NCBI RefSeq assembly: GCF_006874465.1
Contig: NZ_VIRL01000012.1
Coordinates: forward strand, 1 to 64,000
Origin: Microbispora bryophytorum
Lineage (GTDB): Bacteria; Actinomycetota; Actinomycetes; Streptosporangiales; Streptosporangiaceae
Length of the DNA stretch: 64,000 nt
Reading direction: 5' to 3'
A program made the position numbers and the translations under genes. Below, piece after piece: positions 37,031-44,667 of this stretch. The notes under the pieces were generated by a model that was not told where the DNA came from, made no database searches, and worked only from the letters and a program-made list of their open reading frames with translations. How positions within the stretch are numbered: the first letter of the stretch is position 1; every line of letters starts with the position of its first letter.

Positions 37031-37326
37031 CAGTCGGCCACCGTCCGGAACGAGCCGGGCACGTACTCCCGCTGGCGGATCACCCGGAACCAGCCCTTCG
37101 GCAGCGGGATCGGGTCGTGCTCCTCGTGGACGAGGCGTCCGCCTGCGGGCAGGTGCAGGAAACCGGGGTACAGCGTTCCCGGGCCCGGGATCGCGTGACA
37201 GTGCCCGGTCGCCTCGCCCTCCGCCAGCACCAGCCGCCCGCGCGGGTCGCGCGGCACCGGGCGAAGCCCGCGCGGCACCGACTCCTCCGTCACGGGCACG
37301 ATCAGGACGTCTCCCTGTCGATACAT
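37030..37326 (-). CDS. Conserved small protein coupled to DUF6745
   Basis: A 98-aa protein that I cannot place in a named family. It is beta-rich and has RQGDVLIVPV at the N-terminus, EGEATGHCHAIPGPG (possible metal-binding Cys/His) and HEEHDPIPLPKGWFRVIRQRE. It may be a small cupin-like or SH3-like fold, but this is only an impression. It precedes the DUF6745 gene, sharing one base of stop/start. Confidence 0.65.
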
Positions 37327-37433
37327 CAGTCGACCTCCGGTCTCGGCGATGATCGCAAGCTAGCCAGCCCGACCGACAGTTCCGGCAAAGCGGCAATTCG
37401 GTGGCTTCGGGACGAGACAGTCTCGGGCGGCGC

Positions 37434-37439
37434 TACCGT
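37434..37439 (+). promoter_or_regulatory. -10 element TACCGT, leaderless start
   Basis: TACCGT ends 7 nt before the ATG of the Lrp/AsnC gene, without a ribosome site. The divergent gap 37327-37446 also serves the 98-aa gene. Confidence 0.35.
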
Positions 37440-37446
37440 TGCTGAG

Positions 37447-37920
37447 ATGGAGGAGATCGATCGCCGAATCGTCACCCTGCTGGCGACTGACGGCCGGATG
37501 AGCTTCACCGATCTGGCCAAGGAGACCGGGCTGTCGGTCTCCGCCGTGCACCAGCGGGTACGCAGGCTGGAAAAGCGTGGTGTCATCCGTGCGTACGCCG
37601 CTCTCGTGGACTACGACGAGATCGGTCTTCCGCTGACCGCGTTCGTCTCGATCAAGCCGATCGACCCCTCCGCGCCCGACGACGCGCCGGAACGGCTGAG
37701 GTATCTGACCGCCATCGAGGCGTGCCACAGCGTCGCGGGCGATGAAAGTTACATCCTCAAGGTCCGCGTCGCCTCTCCTCTGGCGCTGGAGGAGCTCCTC
37801 CAGCAGATCCGCGCCTCGGCCAACGTGAGCACGCGCACGACCGTCGTCCTCAGCACGCCGTACGACTACCGATCCCCGGTGATCGAGAAGGAGCCGGAGC
37901 CGGACGCCGCCGAGGGCTGA
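37447..37920 (+). CDS. Lrp/AsnC family transcriptional regulator
   Basis: A 157-aa regulator. The N-terminal HTH (MEEIDRRIVTLLATDGRMSF, DLAKETGLSVSAVHQRVRRL) is followed by the RAM ligand-binding domain (AFVSIKP, AIEACHSVAGDESYILKVRV, ALEELLQQIR). Such proteins sense amino acids and bind DNA as octamers. It could act on the divergent 98-aa/DUF6745 genes. Its last 55 nt overlap the 3' end of the convergent sugar-kinase gene. Confidence 0.92.
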   Translation: MEEIDRRIVTLLATDGRMSFTDLAKETGLSVSAVHQRVRRLEKRGVIRAYAALVDYDEIGLPLTAFVSIKPIDPSAPDDAPERLRYLTAIEACHSVAGDESYILKVRVASPLALEELLQQIRASANVSTRTTVVLSTPYDYRSPVIEKEPEPDAAEG

Positions 37921-38909
37921 GCGCCGTCCTCCTCCCGGAGGAAGTGCGCACGCACCCGGGCGTACGCCTCGGGGGGCGCGCCGAGGCGGTCGAGGCCGAG
38001 CAGGGCGGCGCCCACGATCGGCGGAACGCCGGCGACGACGAGCCGGGCGAGCGGCGCGCGTACGGCGTAGCGCCGCTCGACCAGCGACGTCAGCAGGGGA
38101 TGCCGGGCGGTCAGCACGCCGCCGCCGAGCACGACGTCGCAGGGCGCGGCGAGCAGGCCGAGCCGCCGCATGGCGACGACGCCGAGCAGCGCGATCTCCT
38201 CGGCCTGCCGCTCCACCAGCGACCCGGCGACCGCGTCCCCGTCCGCGGCGGCGGCCAGCAGGGGCGGCACCAGGGCGTGCAGCCGGTCGGCCGGCAGGTC
38301 GCCGAAGTGCAGCCCGACCACGGCCTCCTCGACCGTGGCGGCGCCGAAGCAGGCGCGCACGACGTCGGTCAGCGCGGTCGCGGGGCCGCGGCCGTCCTCG
38401 GCGCGCGCGGCGTGCCAGAGGGCCTCCTCGCCCAGATGGTGCCCGCCGCCCCAGTCGCCGCTGAGGCGGCCGAGCGCGGGGAAGCGGGCGACCCGCCCGG
38501 TAGGGGAGACGCCCACCGCGTTGATCCCGGCGCCGCAGACGACGGCCACACCCCATCCGGTGGACGACCCGGCGCGCAGCAGGGCGAAGGTGTCGTTGCC
38601 GACGACCACGCTCGCGCCGTAGCCGCGGGCCAGCAGTTCGGTTCGTAGCCGCTCCTCCTCGACCGGCAGGTCCGCCCCCGCGACGTACGCCGCGACGTGG
38701 TCGGCGTACGGCGGCGCGGCGGTCTCGTCGGCGAGGGCCCGCCGCACGGTCCGGCCGATCACGTCGACGGCGGCTTCGGCTCCGGCGCTCTGCGGCAGGA
38801 ACGCGGGCCCCCGCGCGGCGGCGAGCACGGTGCCGTCCTCGCGGACGAGGGCGACGTCGGTCTTGCTGTTGCCGCCGTCCACCGCCAGGACCCTCCGGGA
38901 GGGGGTCAC
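37866..38909 (-). CDS. csnK: BadF/BadG/BcrA/BcrD-type amino-sugar kinase
   Basis: A 347-aa ATPase of the N-acetylglucosamine-kinase/BadF fold: LAVDGGNSKTDVALV is the phosphate-1 loop, VVVGNDTFALLRAG and VVCGAGINAVG follow, and VVLGGGVLTARHPLL lies near the C-terminus. In the csn operon it should phosphorylate glucosamine or the product of the GH4 enzyme. The GTG start overlaps the GH4 stop as GTGA. It is the last gene of the operon and overlaps the Lrp gene tail-to-tail. Confidence 0.85.
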   Translation of the reverse strand: MTPSRRVLAVDGGNSKTDVALVREDGTVLAAARGPAFLPQSAGAEAAVDVIGRTVRRALADETAAPPYADHVAAYVAGADLPVEEERLRTELLARGYGASVVVGNDTFALLRAGSSTGWGVAVVCGAGINAVGVSPTGRVARFPALGRLSGDWGGGHHLGEEALWHAARAEDGRGPATALTDVVRACFGAATVEEAVVGLHFGDLPADRLHALVPPLLAAAADGDAVAGSLVERQAEEIALLGVVAMRRLGLLAAPCDVVLGGGVLTARHPLLTSLVERRYAVRAPLARLVVAGVPPIVGAALLGLDRLGAPPEAYARVRAHFLREEDGAQPSAASGSGSFSITGDR

Positions 38910-40168
38910 CGGGTCACCGCCCACGGCAGGAAGGCGCGGTTGGCCTCCACGAGGCGCGCGGCGAGGTCGTCGGCGAGGGATGCCTGACCGACCAGCGGAT
39001 GGGCCAGCAGGGCGTCCCTGACGCGGTCCTCGCCACCGTGCAGGGCCGCCTCCAGGGCGAGCGACTCGTACGCCGACACGTGGGCGACCAGGCCCCGATA
39101 CAGCGGCTCCAGGGGGTCGACGGGCAGCGGCACGGCCCCGGCGGCCCCGACGGTGGCGGGCACCTCGATCACCGCGTCGTCGTCCAGGAACGGCAGCGTG
39201 CCGTCGTTGCGGGTGTTGACGACCTGCACGTCCCCGCGGTCGCCCATGAGCGAGGCGACCAGGGCGACGGCGGCCTCCGAGTAGAAGGCGCCGCCGCGCC
39301 TGTTCAGCAGGTCGGGCTTGGTGTCCACGGCCGGGTCCGCGTACATCTCCAGCAGCGCCGACTCCATCGCCGCCACCTCGGCCGCCCGCGACGGCGAGGT
39401 CCGCTGCTCGGCCACCACGCGGTCGTGCTCGTAGAAGTACCGCAGGTAGTACGACGGCACGGCGCGCAGGTGGCGGACCAGCTCCACCGGCAGGCCGACG
39501 GACTCGGCGATGCCCTCGCCGTGCTCGTCCAGCAGGCGGGGCAGCACGTCCACGCCGTCGAGCAGCACGGACCGCTCCCAGGTGAGGTGGTTGAGCCCGG
39601 CGTGGCCGAGCGCGATCCGCTCGGGGGTCACGCCGAGGAGGGCGGCGAAGCGACGCTGGAACCCGATGGCCACGTTGCACAGCCCGATGGCCGGGTGCCC
39701 GGCGTCGAGCAGCGCCCGGGTGACGATGCCGACGGGGTTGGTGAAGTCGACGATCCACGCGCCGGGCGCGTGCGCGCGCACCTTCTCCGCGATGTCGAGC
39801 ACCACCGGCACGGTCCGCAGGGCCTTGGCGAGGCCCCCGGCGCCCGTGGTCTCCTGCCCGACGCAGCCGCACTCCAGCGGCAGGGTCTCGTCGACGTTCC
39901 TGGCGGCCTGGCCGCCGACGCGCAACTGCAGCAGCACCGCCGCGGCCCCGGCCACGCCGTCCTCCACGCGGGTGGCGGTGGTCAGCGCGGCCGGGTGCCC
40001 GGCGCGGGCGAGCATCCGCCGGGCCATCCCGGCGACCGTCGCGAGCCGTCCCTCGTCGGGGTCGACGAGCGCGATCTCCGACAGCGGCAGTTCGCCGCGC
40101 AGGCGGGCGAAACCGTCGATCAGCTCCGGCGTGTACGTGGAACCGCCCCCGACAACGGCCAGCTTCAT
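38906..40168 (-). CDS. csnH: GH4 family NAD-dependent glycosidase
   Basis: A 420-aa family 4 glycosidase. KLAVVGGGSTYTPELI is the NAD-binding loop, IVDFTNPVGIVT and GLCNVAIGF the metal/substrate region, and GHAGLNHLTW is diagnostic. GH4 enzymes cleave through a transient oxidation using NAD and a metal ion. Here it probably cuts imported glucosamine oligomers or their phosphates inside the cell. The ATG overlaps the stop of the permease gene (ATGA). Confidence 0.88.
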   Translation of the reverse strand: MKLAVVGGGSTYTPELIDGFARLRGELPLSEIALVDPDEGRLATVAGMARRMLARAGHPAALTTATRVEDGVAGAAAVLLQLRVGGQAARNVDETLPLECGCVGQETTGAGGLAKALRTVPVVLDIAEKVRAHAPGAWIVDFTNPVGIVTRALLDAGHPAIGLCNVAIGFQRRFAALLGVTPERIALGHAGLNHLTWERSVLLDGVDVLPRLLDEHGEGIAESVGLPVELVRHLRAVPSYYLRYFYEHDRVVAEQRTSPSRAAEVAAMESALLEMYADPAVDTKPDLLNRRGGAFYSEAAVALVASLMGDRGDVQVVNTRNDGTLPFLDDDAVIEVPATVGAAGAVPLPVDPLEPLYRGLVAHVSAYESLALEAALHGGEDRVRDALLAHPLVGQASLADDLAARLVEANRAFLPWAVTR

Positions 40169-41010
40169 TTGACTCCCGTCAGCTTGACGCCCTCGATGAA
40201 GACCTTCTGGGCGAAGAAGAACACGATGATCACCGGGGCCATGGCCAGCAGCGTGGCGGCCATCGTCAGGTTCCACTGCACGCGGTGCACCGACCGGAAC
40301 GCCGCCAGGCCCAGCGACAGCGTCCAGTTGTCCAGGTCGGTCCCCGCGTACAGCAGGGGCCCGTAGTAGTCGTTCCAGCAGTAGAAGAACTGGAAGAGCG
40401 CGACGGCGGCGATGGCCGGGCGGGCCATCGGCAGGATCACCCGCACGAGCGTGCGGAACTCGCCGCACCCGTCGACCTTCGCCGCGTCGGAGTACTCACG
40501 CGGGATCGTGACGAGGAACTGGCGCAGCAGGAAGATCGAGAACGCGTCGCCGAGCAGCATCGGCAGGATCAGCGGCCACAGCGTGCCGGTCAGGTGGAAG
40601 CGGGCCCAGATCAGGTAGATCGGCACCGCCACGACCTGCGGCGGCAGCATCATCGTGGTGATCACCAGCAGGAACGCCAGCCGGCGTCCGCGGAAGCGGA
40701 ACCGCGCCAGCGCGTACGCCACGGGGATCGACGACACCAGCATGAACGCGGTGGCGAGCACCGAGTAGAGCAGCGTGTTGCGGATCCAGGTCAGCAGCGG
40801 CGCCTTTTCGAAGATCTCGGCGAAGTTGCCCCAGTTCCAGGTGTGCGGCCACAGGTCGGAGGTGAGCGCCTGCCGGTCGCTCATCAGGGCCGTGAGCGCG
40901 ATGAACACCAGCGGGCCGAGGAACATCAGCGCGAGCGCGATGGACAGCGCGTGCCGGGCCACCCACAGCAGCGCGGTCCGGGTCGCGGTCCGTCTCGCTG
41001 TCGGGGTCAC
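40165..41010 (-). CDS. csnG: Sugar ABC transporter permease, MalG type
   Basis: A 281-aa membrane permease with six expected helices and the EAA-type loop DAAKVDGCGEFRTLVRVILPMARP that contacts the ATPase. The start GTG overlaps the csnF stop (GTGA). It is the second of two permeases. Confidence 0.9.
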   Translation of the reverse strand: MTPTARRTATRTALLWVARHALSIALALMFLGPLVFIALTALMSDRQALTSDLWPHTWNWGNFAEIFEKAPLLTWIRNTLLYSVLATAFMLVSSIPVAYALARFRFRGRRLAFLLVITTMMLPPQVVAVPIYLIWARFHLTGTLWPLILPMLLGDAFSIFLLRQFLVTIPREYSDAAKVDGCGEFRTLVRVILPMARPAIAAVALFQFFYCWNDYYGPLLYAGTDLDNWTLSLGLAAFRSVHRVQWNLTMAATLLAMAPVIIVFFFAQKVFIEGVKLTGVK

Positions 41011-41909
41011 GACTCCTCCTCGGCGAAACGGAACTGCCGCAGCAGGACGAGCGTGAACGCCATCGCGACCGCGAACAGCACCAGCGCGAGCACGCAGGCG
41101 TAGCCCATCGCGTAGTCGCGGAAGCCCTGCTGGAACAGCCACTGCGGGAACGTCAGCGTCGACTGGTCGGGGTAGCCCGGGGTGAAGACCGACCCGGCCG
41201 AGTCGGTCGCCCCGGACGCGACCCGCGCGGCCACCTCGGCCTGGGTGAAGTACTGCAGCGTCTGGATCACCCCGGTGACGAGGGCGAACATCAGCACCGG
41301 CCGGATCACCGGCAGCGTGATCGAGGTGAACTGCCGCCAGCCGTCCGCGCCGTCGATGGCGGCGGCCTCGTAGAGCTGTTTCGGCACGTCGAGCAGGGCC
41401 GCCATGAAGATGACCATCACATCGCCGATCGACCACAGGCCCAGCAGCGTCAGCCCCCACTTCGACCACGCCGGGTCGCCGAACCAGTCGGGGGCGGGCA
41501 GCCCGACCGCCGACAGGATCGCGTCCACCGGCCCGGTGCCGGGGTTGAGCAGGAACACGAACCCCAGCGTCCCGGCCACCAGCGGCACCAGGGCCGGCAG
41601 GTAGAAGATCGTGCGGTAGACCCCGGCGCCGGCCTTCAGCCGGGTCACCAACTGGGCGACGCCGAGGCCGAACAGCACCCGCAGGGGGACCATCACCACG
41701 ACGAGCCACAGCGTGTTGCGGATCGCCGTCCAGGCCGCCTGGTCCTTGAAGAAGTACTCCCAGTTGAGCAGCCCGACGGGCTCCAGGGTGAACAGGTCGT
41801 ACCGCTGGAAGGAGAAGTAGGCCGTGGACACCAGCGGGTAGACGAAGAAGATCACGAACCCGGCGAGCCAGGGGGACAGGTAGAGCAGGGCACGCAGGTT
41901 TCCACGCAT
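41007..41909 (-). CDS. csnF: Sugar ABC transporter permease, MalF type
   Basis: A 300-aa membrane permease. SPWLAGFVIFFVYPLVSTAYFS forms the first helix, and YEAAAIDGADGWRQFTSITLPVIRP is the ATPase-contact loop. It starts 4 nt after csnE and overlaps csnG. No ATP-binding gene is in the operon; a shared MsiK-type ATPase elsewhere is expected from Streptomyces. Confidence 0.9.
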   Translation of the reverse strand: MRGNLRALLYLSPWLAGFVIFFVYPLVSTAYFSFQRYDLFTLEPVGLLNWEYFFKDQAAWTAIRNTLWLVVVMVPLRVLFGLGVAQLVTRLKAGAGVYRTIFYLPALVPLVAGTLGFVFLLNPGTGPVDAILSAVGLPAPDWFGDPAWSKWGLTLLGLWSIGDVMVIFMAALLDVPKQLYEAAAIDGADGWRQFTSITLPVIRPVLMFALVTGVIQTLQYFTQAEVAARVASGATDSAGSVFTPGYPDQSTLTFPQWLFQQGFRDYAMGYACVLALVLFAVAMAFTLVLLRQFRFAEEES

Positions 41910-41913
41910 CGGC

Positions 41914-43236
41914 TCAGCCCGCCGTCAGCCTGAGCTTCTCGTCGATCTTCTTGTCGACCTCGGCGAGCAGGGCGTCCAGGTCGGACGCGCGGCCCGACTC
42001 CCACTTGATCTGCGCCTCCTGCAGCGTCTGCTGGTTGAAGACGGAGTTGACGTGTGCCGGCAGCGTCGTGCTGTTCGGATTCGCGAACACGTCGAGGAAG
42101 GTCTGGAAGTTCGGGTCCTTCTTGAGGTCCGGCGACTGCAGCGCGGGCAGCGTGCTCGGCACGTTCCCGATCGCGTTCGACAGCGTCACCAGCGTGCCGG
42201 TGTCGGTGGTGAGGTATTTCACCAGCTCCCAGGCGGCCTCCGGGTGCTCGGCGCCGCGCGGGATGCCGATGACGGTGCCGGTGATGAAGCCCGCGCCGTA
42301 CCGCTGGGGCTGGTCGTCGGCTACCGGCAGCGGCGCGGTGCCGTAGCCGAGGTCCGGAGCGTCGGAGGCGAGCATCGCCGTGCGCCACTCGCCGTCGATG
42401 GCCATGGCGACCTTGCCCGCGGTGAACGGGTTCTCGGCCGACCACTCGTCGCCGAAGCTCTTGCGGAACTTCTCGATCCTGTCGTAGCCGTACCAGCCGG
42501 TGAGCTCCTTCTGCCAGGTCATCAGCTTCTTCCACTGCGGGTCGGAGCCGATGGCCGAGGTGCCGTCGGGGTTGGTCCACTTCGCGCCGACCATCACGCC
42601 GGTGTGGATGGGGGCGTTCTCGTACATCTGGCTCGTCGGGACGAACCCGGCGACCTTGATGTCGCCCTTGTCGTCCTTGACGGTCAGCTTCTTGGCGAGG
42701 TCGGCCAGCTCGCTCATCGTCTTCGGGGGCTGGTGGCCCTTCATGAGCGCCTTGTTGTAGTAGAGGCCGTACGCGTCGGCCAGCATCGGCATCACGCAGC
42801 GCTTGCCCTGATACTGCGTGTATTCGGCGATCACCTTCGGGAACAGCGCCGCCGGGTCGATGCCGCTCGCCTCCAGGTAGGGGTTGAGGTCCTGGAAGAT
42901 GCCGGCCTTGCAGAACTCGGCGACGCTGTCGGTGGTGAACGACAGGGCCACGTCGGGCGGATTGCCGCCGCGCACGGACTGGAGGATCTGGCTGTCCTGG
43001 ACGGCCTTGGTCGCCTTGACCGTGATCCAGGGGAACTTCGTCCGGAATCCCGCGAGGGTCTCGTCGAAGGCCTTGAGCTCGTTGTCGGCGCTGAAGCCGT
43101 GCCAGAACTCGATGGTGACCGGGGCGTGACTCGCCCCGCTCTGGGCCACCTTGGGCGGCCCGCTCTCGGTGCCGGCCGTGCAGGCGGTGAGCGCGGCCAG
43201 CCCGGCCGCGGCGGAGACGAGGAGAAGGCGTTTCAT
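41914..43236 (-). CDS. csnE: Extracellular solute-binding lipoprotein for chito-oligosaccharides
   Basis: A 440-aa lipoprotein (MKRLLLVSAAAGLAALTAC, lipobox LTAC) of the family-1 sugar-binding proteins: IEFWHGFSADNELKAF, VRGGNPPDVALSF, MAIDGEWRTAML and YGAGFITGTVIGIPRGAEHPEAAW. Ligand assignment to glucosamine oligomers rests on operon order and the shared operator, not on residues. It starts 12 nt after csnR. Confidence 0.88.
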   Translation of the reverse strand: MKRLLLVSAAAGLAALTACTAGTESGPPKVAQSGASHAPVTIEFWHGFSADNELKAFDETLAGFRTKFPWITVKATKAVQDSQILQSVRGGNPPDVALSFTTDSVAEFCKAGIFQDLNPYLEASGIDPAALFPKVIAEYTQYQGKRCVMPMLADAYGLYYNKALMKGHQPPKTMSELADLAKKLTVKDDKGDIKVAGFVPTSQMYENAPIHTGVMVGAKWTNPDGTSAIGSDPQWKKLMTWQKELTGWYGYDRIEKFRKSFGDEWSAENPFTAGKVAMAIDGEWRTAMLASDAPDLGYGTAPLPVADDQPQRYGAGFITGTVIGIPRGAEHPEAAWELVKYLTTDTGTLVTLSNAIGNVPSTLPALQSPDLKKDPNFQTFLDVFANPNSTTLPAHVNSVFNQQTLQEAQIKWESGRASDLDALLAEVDKKIDEKLRLTAG

Positions 43237-43248
43237 GGGGGTGCCTCT

Positions 43249-44466
43249 CTAGCGCATAGAGGGGGATGTGTTCACCGCGCCGAACAGCTCCTCGCGTACG
43301 GCGCCGAGCGCGAGGTCGAGGGCCCCGGCGAGGACCGGGTTGCCCTCCAGGGCGGACAGCAGCACGCGGGGCCGGGGGATGGTCAGCGTGTGCAGCTCCC
43401 GCTCGACCGTCTCCCGCAGGACCTTGCCGCCCGCGAGCAGCACGCCGCCGGACAGCACGACGATCTCGGGATCGACCACGGCCGTGATCGCGGCCAGCCC
43501 CAGCGCGAGGCGGCCGGCGAGGTCGCGGAGCGCCTCGCGCGCGCTCTCGCCGTCCGGGCCGCCGCGTCCGGCCAGGGCGACCGCGTTGCGGACGGCGCGG
43601 CTCGGCGTGGAGCCGCGCACGCCGTGCGCCCGCAGGAGGGCCAGCACGGCCGGGCCGCCCGACAGCGCCTGGAACCCGTGGTTGGCCCGCCTGCCGACGT
43701 CCCGCGCGGTGGGGGCGCCCGCCACGGGCATGTAACCGACCTCGCCCGCGCCGCCGGTCGCCCCGCGATGGAGGCGGCCGCCGATGACGAGGGCCGCGCC
43801 GATGCCCTCGTCGGCCCACAGCAGCACGTAGTCCTGGTGGCCCCGGGCGCTGCCCCTGGACCGTTCGGCCTGGGCGACGAGGTTGACGTCGTTCTCCACG
43901 TCGATCGGCACGCCGATCCCGTCGCGGAGTGTCCCGATCAGGTCGGGGATGTGCCAGCCCGGGATGTGCGCGGCGTAGCCGAGCCTGCCCGTCGAGGGGT
44001 CGACGGCCCCGCCGATGCCGACGACCACCCGGCTCAGCTCCGTCGGGTCGAGCCCGGCCGGGCCGCACGCCCCTGTGAGCGCGGCCCGGACCCGCTCCAC
44101 CACGTCGCCTCCGGTACGCCCGGGGGTGGTCAGGCGGTGCTCGGCGACGACCGCCCCGGTGACGTCCGCGACCGCCGCGTTGATGCGCGCCGGCGTGACG
44201 TCCAGCGCCGCCACGTGCGCCGCGCGGGGGTTGATCCGGTACAGCTCGGCCGTACGGCCCGGCAGGCCCTCGCGGATGCCGTCCAGGACGACCAGGCCGG
44301 CCTCCTGGAGCCGGGCCAGCAGCTGGGAGGCGGTCGGCTTGGACAGGCCGGTGAGCACCCCCAGCTCGGGCCGGGTCAGCGGGCCGCGTTCGAGCAGGAC
44401 CATCAGCGCGGCACGGTCGTTGATCGCGCGCAACAGGCTCGGCGTCCCCGCGATGGGGCGGGTCAT
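43249..44466 (-). CDS. csnR: ROK-family repressor, CsnR-like
   Basis: A 405-aa ROK regulator. The winged HTH occupies about residues 10-75 (INDRAALMVLLERGPLTRPELG, TGLSKPTASQLLARLQEAGLV). The ROK sugar-binding domain has VVVGIGGAVDPSTG, DVENDVNLVAQAE, EGIGAALVIGGRLHRGATGGAGEVGYMP and VVLSGGVLLAGG. The zinc-binding CXCGXXGCXE motif of ROK kinases is absent, as expected of a repressor only. ATG 44466 has GGGAG upstream. A perfect palindrome 33 nt upstream is its likely operator. It heads csnREFGHK. Confidence 0.88.
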   Translation of the reverse strand: MTRPIAGTPSLLRAINDRAALMVLLERGPLTRPELGVLTGLSKPTASQLLARLQEAGLVVLDGIREGLPGRTAELYRINPRAAHVAALDVTPARINAAVADVTGAVVAEHRLTTPGRTGGDVVERVRAALTGACGPAGLDPTELSRVVVGIGGAVDPSTGRLGYAAHIPGWHIPDLIGTLRDGIGVPIDVENDVNLVAQAERSRGSARGHQDYVLLWADEGIGAALVIGGRLHRGATGGAGEVGYMPVAGAPTARDVGRRANHGFQALSGGPAVLALLRAHGVRGSTPSRAVRNAVALAGRGGPDGESAREALRDLAGRLALGLAAITAVVDPEIVVLSGGVLLAGGKVLRETVERELHTLTIPRPRVLLSALEGNPVLAGALDLALGAVREELFGAVNTSPSMR

Positions 44467-44477
44467 GCGTTCTCCCA

Positions 44478-44502
44478 CACAGCCGGTTACCACAGCCGGT
44501 TA
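44478..44502. repeat. Direct repeats CACAGCCGGTTA ahead of csnR
   Basis: Two 12-bp copies start at 44478 and 44491 and overlap the edge of the csnR operator. They could be a second regulator site or part of the promoter. Confidence 0.6.
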
Positions 44503-44517
44503 GGAAAGTTTCCTAAC
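44499..44517. promoter_or_regulatory. CsnR operator, perfect palindrome
   Basis: GTTAGGAAAGTTTCCTAAC is a perfect 9-1-9 inverted repeat between csnR (minus) and helD (plus). Its core matches the element before the chitosanase gene at 14058-14074. It probably mediates autorepression of the csn operon. Confidence 0.8.
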
Positions 44518-44651
44518 TTTTGATGCGACCGTACGAACGGGCCCCGGCGCCGTCAAGACCGTCGTCCGCGCCGAGATCCACCTGTGACCGCACCCGTGAC
44601 CGCACCCGTGATTGCGCCGTGCCCGATGCGGGAGAAGAGCGGGACGGCACG

Positions 44652-44657
44652 TAGAAT
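44652..44657 (+). promoter_or_regulatory. -10 element TAGAAT of helD
   Basis: TAGAAT lies 10 nt before the helD ATG, implying a leader of only a few bases. Upstream, near 44585-44615, the motif CCGCACCCGTGA is repeated. I see no rifamycin-associated element of the kind described for HelR genes. Confidence 0.45.
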
Positions 44658-44667
44658 CTGGCGGCCT

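Noticed and set aside
44518..44667. Rifamycin-associated element upstream of helD
   Set aside because: I looked for the GC-rich 19-bp inverted repeat known from HelR promoters and did not find a convincing match.
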